Shown: positions 1 through 5,447 of the stretch, one piece after another
How positions within the stretch are numbered: the first letter of the stretch is position 1
How the letters are laid out: every line of letters starts with the position of its first letter
NCBI GenBank assembly: GCA_028820035.1
Contig: JAPPKI010000248.1
Location: forward strand, 1 to 7,560
Length of the DNA: 7,560 nucleotides
Direction: 5' to 3'
Source: a bacterium
GTDB lineage: Bacteria > Actinomycetota > Acidimicrobiia > Acidimicrobiales > Bin134
The notes under the pieces: generated by a model
What the model was told of the DNA's origin: nothing
The model's input: the letters and a program-made list of their open reading frames with translations, nothing else
Database searches by the model: none
Translations under genes and position numbers: made by a program

Positions 1-67
1 GTACTCCTCGGCGGCAGAGTTCGAGAAGTCAATGGAGCGCTTCGGGCGCGAGCCCGACAAGAAGTAA
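1..67 (+). CDS. C-terminal end of an unidentified protein (5' truncated)
   Basis: Only the final 21 codons are present, reading from position 2 to a TAA at 65-67. The visible tail is hydrophilic and charged, ending in REPDKK. The reading frame has no internal stop, but so short a piece would be open by chance fairly often. Two things favour a real gene end: good G/C bias at third positions, and a stop only 12 bp before the convergent bioB stop, a typical tail-to-tail arrangement. I do not recognise the family, and no function is assigned. The sequence to the left of the window would settle it. Confidence 0.5.
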   Translation, partial: YSSAAEFEKSMERFGREPDKK

Positions 68-79
68 CTCGCTGGCGAG

Positions 80-1051
80 CTATCCCAGCTCCACAAGTCG
101 GACGTCGAGTTTCTCCAACAGCGCCTCGTCGCGGGTGGCGCCGGGATTGGCGGTGGTGAGAAGTCGATCGCCGAGGAAGATGCTGCTGGCCCCGGCGTGG
201 AGGCACAGGGCCTGGAGCTCGTCGGTCATCTCGTTGCGACCAGCTGACAGCCGAACCACTGATTCCGGCATCATCAGCCGTGCCGCCGCGATCGTTCTGA
301 CCAGTTCGAGGGGATCGAGTTTCTCGGTGCCGAACAGCGGGGTGCCCGGGACTTGAACCAGCAAGTTGATGGGGACGCTCTCCGGATGCGGATCGAGTTG
401 AGCTAGTTGCGCCAGCAGGCCGGCTCGGTCTCGCCTTGACTCCCCCATGCCGACGATTCCGCCAGTACACAGCTTCACTCCGGAATCGCGGACATGGGCC
501 AGCGTGGTCAGGCGGTCTTGGTAGACGCGGGTGGTGATGATCTCGCCGTAGAACTCGGGCGATGTATCGAGGTTGTGGTTGTAGTAGTCGAGGCCAGCTT
601 CGGCCAGCGTGTTGGCCTGCTCGGCGGTGAGCATGCCCAGAGTCGCACAGGTCTCCAAACCGAGTGCACCCACCTCGCGAACCGCGTGGCTGACCTCCTC
701 AACCTGCTGGTCGTTCGGCTCCCGCCACGCCGCGCCCATGCAGAAGCGGGTTGCGCCCGCCCCTCGGGCTTTCTCTGCGGCCGCGACAATGTCGCTGATG
801 GGTATGAGCCGCTCGGGCTTGAGGCCGGTGTTCCACTTGGCCGACTGCGGGCAGTAAGCACAATCCTCAGGACACGCCCCCGTCTTGATGGACAACAGCA
901 TGGCGGCCTCCACCTCATGGGGATCATGGTTGGCCCGGTGGACCTCGTGGGCATCGGCCAAAAGATCGTGAAACGGGCGGGCGATCAGCGCTTCAGCCTC
1001 ATCAACGCTCCAGTTGTGTCTGGGTCGGAGAAGAAACTCAACCGTGGTCAT
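80..1051 (-). CDS. bioB: Biotin synthase BioB (radical SAM)
   Basis: BioB catalyses the last step of biotin synthesis: radical insertion of sulfur into dethiobiotin in the cytoplasm, using S-adenosylmethionine, a 4Fe-4S cluster and a 2Fe-2S cluster. The 323-residue protein carries the radical SAM motif [13 protein letters not shown] with Cys60, Cys64 and Cys67. It also has the expected 2Fe-2S ligands Cys104, Cys135, Cys195 and Arg267 (in VRLSAGR), each offset by 7 from the E. coli numbering. The YNHNLDTS substrate/SAM segment is at about 157-164. Length fits the shorter BioB forms. The ATG at 1051 is preceded by AGGAG (1059-1063, minus strand) at 7-nt spacing, and the N-terminus starts just before the family's conserved region. 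It lies 51 bp downstream of the amidohydrolase on the same strand, so co-transcription is plausible. No bioA, bioF or bioD gene is in the window, and I see no recognisable biotin operator. Confidence 0.97.
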   Translation of the reverse strand: MTTVEFLLRPRHNWSVDEAEALIARPFHDLLADAHEVHRANHDPHEVEAAMLLSIKTGACPEDCAYCPQSAKWNTGLKPERLIPISDIVAAAEKARGAGATRFCMGAAWREPNDQQVEEVSHAVREVGALGLETCATLGMLTAEQANTLAEAGLDYYNHNLDTSPEFYGEIITTRVYQDRLTTLAHVRDSGVKLCTGGIVGMGESRRDRAGLLAQLAQLDPHPESVPINLLVQVPGTPLFGTEKLDPLELVRTIAAARLMMPESVVRLSAGRNEMTDELQALCLHAGASSIFLGDRLLTTANPGATRDEALLEKLDVRLVELG

Positions 1052-1102
1052 TCGCGCACTCCTGATGATTGGGGGAATTCACCGTTCTTGCGGATCTGTG
1101 GA

Positions 1103-2224
1103 TCAGATGCCGATCTTGAATAGTCGGCGGGCGTTGGTCTCGGCGAATTTGCGGGCAACGTCTTCGGCCATAGGAGCGGTGGTGTGTTTGAGGGACTCCA
1201 TGCTGTTGGGGAACAGGGTGGACTCGTGGGGATAGTCAGACTCCCAGGTGATGTTGTCCTCGCCGATCGCGTCGAGGGCGGCTATGGCGGTGTCGTCGCG
1301 CAGCATGCACACCGTCATGTGCTCGGCGAAGGTCTCTCGTGGAGGGCGTTGGGCGACGAGTTGTACCCGGAAATTGTCGAACACGTCACTGGACTGCTCA
1401 AGCAGGTAAGGCGCCCAGCCAGCCCCGCCTTCTGAGAAGGCCACTTTGATGGAGCGGTGGCGGTCCAAGATGCCGGAGAACAGCCAGTCGGAGCAGGCAA
1501 TCATGGAGTTGGCCCCCACATAGGGCAGCACGGTGCACCCGGGGGCATCGTCAGACGATTTGATGAGCTTGGACGACGAGCCGATGTGCAGGCACACCAC
1601 AAGGCCGGTCTCGGCCACTGCATCCCAGAGCGATTCCCAGTGGTCGGTGTACACCGATGGCAGCCCCATTGTGGTGGGATTCTCAGAGAAGGCCACCGCC
1701 CGAGCCCCCATGGCCGCAGTGCGCCGCACCTCGGCGGCGGCGGCAGCCGGATCCCACAGCGGCACCACGATGAGGGGGATGAGCCGATCGGGGTCGGTGG
1801 CGCACCACTCCTCCAGCACGAAATCGTTGTAGGCCCGAACACACAGGGCGGCTAGCTCGAAGTCCTCGCTGACCACGAACCGGTGGCCGGCAAAGCGGCT
1901 GAAGTCGGGGAAGTTGACCTGGGCCCAGATGCCGTCGAGGTCCATGTCTTCGAGACGGGCCTTCGGGTCGTAACAGCCGGGGCGCATCTCGCTGAACCGG
2001 GCCACACCCAGCGGGTCGTCGTCGTATCCCGGCAGCGTGCGAGTGTTGCCCCGCACCGTTTGGATCACCTGATCCTCGTACAACCACGCCTCGGTACCGT
2101 TCTCCAACTCCACGACCCGGGGGCCGCGATCGCGGTAGGCGGCGGGCAAACGGCTCTGCCACAAATGCGGCGGCTCGATGATGTGATCGTCAACCGATAT
2201 GGGCTTGATGTCGGCTGGGAGCAT
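1103..2224 (-). CDS. Metal-dependent amidohydrolase (Amidohydro_2 / ACMSD type)
   Basis: A 373-residue cytoplasmic TIM-barrel hydrolase or decarboxylase of the amidohydrolase-2 family. The substrate is unknown. Family features seen: the N-terminal metal-binding strand SVDDHIIEPPHLW (Asp12 and His14 in the D-x-H position), a barrel strand with VVCLHIGSSS (His213), VAFSEGG (Glu265), and the C-terminal WESDYPH with the conserved Asp330. The end, NARRLFKIGI, is the usual family terminus. I chose ATG 2224, which encodes MLPADIKPISVDDH, because the conserved region begins there. The frame stays open for another 143 codons upstream, but that part is only the antisense of the divergent lipoprotein gene. 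There is no convincing Shine-Dalgarno before this ATG. A TATCCT box at 2239-2234 (minus strand) would give a nearly leaderless mRNA. bioB follows 51 bp downstream. Such genes are often abundant in actinobacterial genomes with no assigned pathway, so no link to biotin should be assumed. Confidence 0.9.
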   Translation of the reverse strand: MLPADIKPISVDDHIIEPPHLWQSRLPAAYRDRGPRVVELENGTEAWLYEDQVIQTVRGNTRTLPGYDDDPLGVARFSEMRPGCYDPKARLEDMDLDGIWAQVNFPDFSRFAGHRFVVSEDFELAALCVRAYNDFVLEEWCATDPDRLIPLIVVPLWDPAAAAAEVRRTAAMGARAVAFSENPTTMGLPSVYTDHWESLWDAVAETGLVVCLHIGSSSKLIKSSDDAPGCTVLPYVGANSMIACSDWLFSGILDRHRSIKVAFSEGGAGWAPYLLEQSSDVFDNFRVQLVAQRPPRETFAEHMTVCMLRDDTAIAALDAIGEDNITWESDYPHESTLFPNSMESLKHTTAPMAEDVARKFAETNARRLFKIGI

Positions 2225-2233
2225 GGACGCCCC

Positions 2234-2243
2234 AGGATAGTGT
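2234..2243. promoter_or_regulatory. Candidate overlapping divergent -10 elements (leaderless starts)
   Basis: Only 25 bp (2225-2249) separates the two divergent start codons. On the + strand, TAGTGT (2238-2243) fits a TANNNT -10 box. Standard spacing would put the transcription start exactly at the GTG at 2250. On the minus strand, TATCCT (2239-2234) matches four of six consensus positions and would start transcription near 2227, 3 nt before the amidohydrolase ATG. No good -35 hexamer is visible for either. Leaderless mRNAs are common in actinobacteria, which makes this plausible but unproven. Confidence 0.3.
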
Positions 2244-2249
2244 TCGGGT

Positions 2250-3026
2250 GTGATTCGCCGGATGTGGGCTCTATTGCTGGCGCTGGTCCTTGTGGTGGCT
2301 GGCTGCGGCAACGACGCAGAGGAGCCGGAAGTGCCCGCCGATGAAATCGCCGCCGAAGAAACTGTGGACCTGGACGAAATTCCAACGGTGGTCGTCCCAA
2401 CACCAACGCCAACCCCGACCGCAATCCCCGAACCCACCCCCATCCCCTTCCCGGAACTACTGGTGTGGCCCAGATTCGAGCCTGAAGTGTGGCCGAGCAC
2501 CCCTGATGAGGCGGCGTCGGGCTTCGCCCAGCAAGTGGCCCGCGGAGACAGGGCCGCCGTGCCTCGACCGGCCGTCCAATCCGAAATGACCGCCACCGCC
2601 GAGCTGCCCAGGATTGCCGAGGACGGCTCGCCATTCGGGTTGGCCACCACCATCCATATGCAGCAGGTTCAACTCGACGACGGCTCCCTGGCATGGGTGG
2701 TGATCAGCGCTCAATCTGACGACATCGTGGTGGAGTTCCCGGCCGACGGCGAGCTGCTGGCAGGCGGCACGTTGGTGCGAGGCGAAGGCAACGGTTTCGA
2801 GGGCACGATCGTGTTCCAAATCGAGGACCAAGACGGCCTCCTAGGCCTGGCCTTGGCCGATGGCGGGTCGCTCGGCGTGAACCATCCCTTTGAAACCCAA
2901 CTGCCCTTCGACCAGCGCACCGCCTCCGGCGACTGGGCAACCTTGACCGGCTTCACCACCTCAGCCGTCGACGGCAGCATCTCCGCCCTCACCATGCTCC
3001 CCATGAGGCTGGTGGACGGGTCCTAA
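2250..3026 (+). CDS. Lipoprotein with Gmad2 immunoglobulin-like domain
   Basis: A 258-residue predicted exported lipoprotein. The signal peptide is MIRR followed by a hydrophobic core and the lipobox VAGC, with lipidated Cys19. Then come an acidic stretch (about 22-43), a Pro/Thr linker with PTPTPTPT (about 46-69), a middle alpha/beta segment with a Trp (about 82-155) and a C-terminal beta domain (about 157-255). The last matches the Gmad2 pattern as I know it: FEGTIVFQIEDQDG (183-196), HPFETQLPF (212-220) and SAVDGSISALTMLPMRL (238-254). Gmad2 often accompanies the GerMN domain of spore-germination-type lipoproteins. I see no GerMN here, so this is the Gmad2-only actinobacterial form, probably a cell-envelope protein of unknown role. 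I chose GTG 2250 over ATG 2262 because only the longer start supplies the Arg-Arg n-region. A weak AGGA lies at 2234-2237. The gene diverges from the amidohydrolase. Confidence 0.85.
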   Translation: MIRRMWALLLALVLVVAGCGNDAEEPEVPADEIAAEETVDLDEIPTVVVPTPTPTPTAIPEPTPIPFPELLVWPRFEPEVWPSTPDEAASGFAQQVARGDRAAVPRPAVQSEMTATAELPRIAEDGSPFGLATTIHMQQVQLDDGSLAWVVISAQSDDIVVEFPADGELLAGGTLVRGEGNGFEGTIVFQIEDQDGLLGLALADGGSLGVNHPFETQLPFDQRTASGDWATLTGFTTSAVDGSISALTMLPMRLVDGS

Positions 3027-3127
3027 GCCTCCGGTCAACCCCAGAGGGATGTTCGCCACTTACGGGTCGCTTGAAAATCGCCTGCGTATAACCTCTGTCT
3101 GGTTGATGCCCTGAGAGCCGCCGAGGT

Positions 3128-3161
3128 TCTGTCACATTTGAAATCGCCGTCTGTCACATTT
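3128..3161. repeat. Two direct repeats TCTGTCACATTT, 22 bp apart; possible transposon end
   Basis: TCTGTCACATTT occurs exactly at 3128-3139 and again at 3150-3161, with the second unit starting 22 bp after the first. Both units begin TGTCA. Tandem, evenly spaced copies of a TGT-initiated motif are how transposase-binding sites are arranged at the ends of IS21-, Tn7- and Tn5053-like DDE elements (family knowledge). A weaker relative, GTCGCTTGAAAATCGCC, lies at 3067-3082 and resembles the first unit plus its spacer (GTCACATTTGAAATCGCC). I find no inverted partner (AAATGTGACA) further right and no transposase gene, so this would be a remnant or one end of a larger element. It could instead be a pair of regulator sites. 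Confidence 0.45.
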
Positions 3162-3500
3162 CATATCCTGACCTGGGCCTTCCCGGGCGCCCCCCCGGCG
3201 CCCCCCACAATCGAGGCCGGTTGCCGGCAGGCCTGTACCGTGCCGGCAGCGGCGGCTGCCGCCGGCCTGAGAGCCGGCCTGTAGAGCGGCGAATTCCCGC
3301 TGGCTGAGGCATTGGCGGTGCCCCGTCTTGCCGGAGTTTCGAGCTGACTGGAATAAACCGTGCCCGCTCGGGTGGCAACTGGCTGTCATTATTTGTTTGG
3401 CCCGAACGGCAGTCCCGGCCATCGAGCTCTGTCCGAGCTAATCCGCTGGGCGTGCCTTTTCATTGCGGATGTTCGGGCAACCATCCCAGCGAGAAGCGAA

Positions 3501-3507
3501 GAGGAGA
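3501..3507 (+). promoter_or_regulatory. Ribosome binding site deciding the DUF4209 gene start
   Basis: GAGGAGA lies just before two consecutive ATG codons. From AGGAG (3502-3506) the spacing is 3 nt to ATG 3510 and 6 nt to ATG 3513. This supports a start at 3510/3513 rather than the upstream in-frame GTG at 3360. Confidence 0.7.
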
Positions 3508-3509
3508 AG

Positions 3510-5240
3510 ATGATGCTTGATTCACGGGAGGCCGTTAGCCGGCACTTGGAGACGGTCAACAGGGTTTGCGAGGAGGGGAGTCAGGGCGATTTCTTTCTTG
3601 AAATAGCCACGATCCACAGCCGTTTGAAGCAACTGGCCGGAGAATCACCTGAGGACGAAGCGTTGAGGGCGCTGGTCATCGCATGCGCCTACTGCGCCGG
3701 GCCAGTGGACCCCAATGACCCGGCCGCGATGGGACCCTTCGGCCCGATGTGGGAAAGCCCCGAAGCCGAAAGATTGCGGGTGTATCCGATTCCGCTGTCC
3801 CAGGTCGACGAGGCCACCTTGGACATCTGGGCCGAAGGCGCCGCCGAAGAATCACTGCACCCGCTGGTGCGCTCCCGGCTGGCGGACCTGCTCTGGGTGC
3901 GCCGCCACGACGGCCAGCGAAGATGGTTCCGAACCGCGATAGACGCCTACATAGAGCTCGCCAGCACCCAAGTTGTGGCCACCGAGCGCGAATCGGGGCT
4001 GGCCCGGGCAGTCGAAATCTGCAAGGAATCGAACCACCCCCACTTGATATCGGCCCCGCTGGACGCGCTGAAGGAGCTTGCGGAGCGATCACTCAATGCC
4101 TCCCCCGGCAAATTCGGCGTCGTGGCTAGGGCGCTGGACGTGCTGGTATCCAATGACTACCCCTGTTCGGACTTGATCGACGACGCGGTCCAGAGATACG
4201 GCGATGACCCGAATCAGAAGTCGGACCTGCTCGGAATAGGCGAGCGGGCCGCCCCCGACGAAGACGAGCGGATGCGCCTGCGACGCGAACGAATAGGCGT
4301 GTTTGAAGAAGCCGCAGATGGCTCCTCGGGACTGATGCGGGTGTCCTACCTGGAGGATGCCCGGACACTCGCCCACCAAGTCGGCCTCTCAGAGGAGGTG
4401 GGACGGCTAACGGCCATGATCGAGTACACCGACATCGAATCGGAAATGGAGACGTTCACACAGGAAATCGAGATCGACGCCGACGGCCTCCGGGCATGGG
4501 CCGACGAGATGGTCGGCGACGACAGCCTGCCGGGCGCTCTGGGCCGATTCGGCGCCATGATTCCCATCGACGACCCCGACGACACCAGGGCCGCCCTCGA
4601 CGAGATGGCAAGCGACTCTGTCTTGCAGTCGCTGGTGACCACCGTGCATTACGGGCCGGAGAACAGCCTGATGCGGATTCCGCCGGGGGACCCGCTGCAC
4701 AGCGACATCCGGCTCGGACAGCACAACGCCCTCGTGATCCAGGTGTTCGCCGGCACAACGGGGAAGATGGTCTTGGACAGTGTGCGCGAGAAATACGACC
4801 CTCAGCCACAGGATCTGGCCGACTGGTTCGCATGCGAAGCGGCACCGCCGGGCATCGCTCGCCGTATCGCAAAGTCCTACGAGCGCTGGGCGGCCGGCGA
4901 CTACATCAGCGCCGTGTCGGTCATCATCCTCACTTTGGAGCTGATCGTGCGGCGCGTCTGCCGCCAAGCCGGCATCCCCGTCACCCTGACTGGGTACTCG
5001 GGGCCTGCCGCCCCCGGGGTGCGGACACTGGGCTACCTGCTAGGCGACCTCGAACCCCTTTTAGGCCCCACCGCCACGCGCTACCTACAGGCGTCACTTA
5101 CAGACCAATGGTCGTTAAACCTGCGCAACGCGCTCGCCCACGTGCTCGTCGAGGAGCTTGACGAGACTCAGTATCTTGTCCTGTTCCACCTGACCTGCCT
5201 ACTCAGGCACATCTCTGGAGTCCTATCCGAAGACGCTTAA
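3510..5240 (+). CDS. DUF4209 (HEPN-like, RNxxxH motif) protein
   Basis: A 576-residue, largely helical soluble protein. The N-terminal part contains WESPEAERLRVYPIPLSQ followed by LVRSRLADLLW (119-129) and AIDAYIELA, the pattern I know from the N-terminal half of DUF4209 proteins. The C-terminal domain (about 455-560) matches DUF4209: an amphipathic helix with LTLELIVRRV (Glu477, Arg481), LGYLLGDLEPLLG, then LNLRNALAH (Arg539, Asn540, His544). R-N-x-x-x-H is the conserved DUF4209 motif and has the R-x4-H form of HEPN ribonucleases. DUF4209 normally reads RNxxxHG; here Val follows the His. No biochemical function is established for the family as far as I know, so RNase activity is inferred from the motif. 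The start at ATG 3510 (or adjacent ATG 3513) is fixed by GAGGAGA at 3501. The gene lies 207 bp before a large helical-repeat gene on the same strand and may work with it. No signal peptide or membrane segment is seen. Confidence 0.8.
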   Translation: MMLDSREAVSRHLETVNRVCEEGSQGDFFLEIATIHSRLKQLAGESPEDEALRALVIACAYCAGPVDPNDPAAMGPFGPMWESPEAERLRVYPIPLSQVDEATLDIWAEGAAEESLHPLVRSRLADLLWVRRHDGQRRWFRTAIDAYIELASTQVVATERESGLARAVEICKESNHPHLISAPLDALKELAERSLNASPGKFGVVARALDVLVSNDYPCSDLIDDAVQRYGDDPNQKSDLLGIGERAAPDEDERMRLRRERIGVFEEAADGSSGLMRVSYLEDARTLAHQVGLSEEVGRLTAMIEYTDIESEMETFTQEIEIDADGLRAWADEMVGDDSLPGALGRFGAMIPIDDPDDTRAALDEMASDSVLQSLVTTVHYGPENSLMRIPPGDPLHSDIRLGQHNALVIQVFAGTTGKMVLDSVREKYDPQPQDLADWFACEAAPPGIARRIAKSYERWAAGDYISAVSVIILTLELIVRRVCRQAGIPVTLTGYSGPAAPGVRTLGYLLGDLEPLLGPTATRYLQASLTDQWSLNLRNALAHVLVEELDETQYLVLFHLTCLLRHISGVLSEDA

Positions 5241-5352
5241 ACGCCGCTGACTGCACGCCTGCTACGGCTCCACGATCGGATGGCTCGACAAGCCGAGAAA
5301 GCCGCCTACCTCCAGGCGAATCTTGGACGGGCGGAAGCGGCGGTTTGAGCGT

Positions 5353-5390
5353 CCGGTCGCCCCCGGAAATTGCGGGGAAGTCGGCACCGG
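5353..5390 (+). other. Potential nested stem-loop in the intergenic gap
   Basis: Between the two accessory genes, CCGGT (5353-5357) can pair with ACCGG (5386-5390), enclosing an inner stem CCCCG (5361-5365) with CGGGG (5373-5377) and a GAAATTG loop. There is no T tract, so this is not a standard intrinsic terminator. It could be a weak terminator, an mRNA-processing structure or chance pairing in GC-rich DNA. The rest of the 207-bp gap (5241-5447) shows no clear promoter and no convincing gene. Confidence 0.25.
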
Positions 5391-5438
5391 CGGTCTGTAG
5401 TGTTCGGGCTCGGCTTGTAACGGCGAAGACCGGTTCGT

Positions 5439-5443
5439 GGAGG
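5439..5443 (+). promoter_or_regulatory. Ribosome binding site of the large helical-repeat gene
   Basis: GGAGG ends 4 nt before ATG 5448 and continues as GGAGGAATC into the start codon. It is the best Shine-Dalgarno sequence in the right part of the window and fixes the start of the large open frame. Confidence 0.75.
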
Positions 5444-5447
5444 AATC

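Larger units (their letters stand above)
3027..3509. other. Gene-poor junction region with repeats
   Basis: No convincing coding sequence here. The + strand frame of the downstream gene is open back to a GTG at 3360, but that part does not look like conserved protein and lacks a ribosome site. Short minus-strand frames (3132-3422, 3154-3378) are Arg/Pro/Gly-rich and look non-coding. Visible elements: a lone TATAAC -10-like box (3087-3092) without a good -35; the TGTCACATTT direct repeats (3128-3161); a GC-rich block (about 3180-3300) with a 6-bp hairpin GGCAGC/GCTGCC (3245-3260) and a tandem GCCGGCCTG (3261-3269, 3273-3281); and a poor TTGCCG plus AATAAA pair around 3330-3358 that could be a promoter. 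No classical terminator with a T tract follows the lipoprotein gene. Confidence 0.6.

Noticed and set aside
494..1123. A 209-codon + strand frame over bioB
   Set aside because: It is antisense to the unmistakable BioB coding sequence.
2225..2653. A 143-codon N-terminal extension of the amidohydrolase frame, including a Gly-Val repeat stretch
   Set aside because: It is the antisense of the lipoprotein gene; the Gly-Val run is the reverse of the Pro/Thr linker. The conserved amidohydrolase N-terminus begins at 2224.
3132..3422. A minus-strand frame ending inside the TGTCACATTT repeats, considered as a transposase remnant
   Set aside because: The translation is Arg/Gly/Pro-rich with no transposase motif. 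A remnant cannot be excluded, but nothing supports it beyond the position of its stop.
3360..3509. A 50-codon upstream extension of the DUF4209 gene from a GTG
   Set aside because: There is no ribosome site at 3360, the composition is not protein-like, and a good site stands directly before 3510/3513.
5241..5348. An in-frame open stretch of 35 codons after the DUF4209 stop, including a 22-codon ATG frame at 5280
   Set aside because: It could be read as a C-terminal extension by stop read-through or as a small gene, but open stretches of this length are expected by chance in GC-rich DNA, and the ATG lacks a ribosome site.
5398..5408. TAGTGTTCGGG, repeated from 2238-2248
   Set aside because: An 11-bp match between two places in 7.5 kb is expected by chance, and neither context shows a further shared promoter element.
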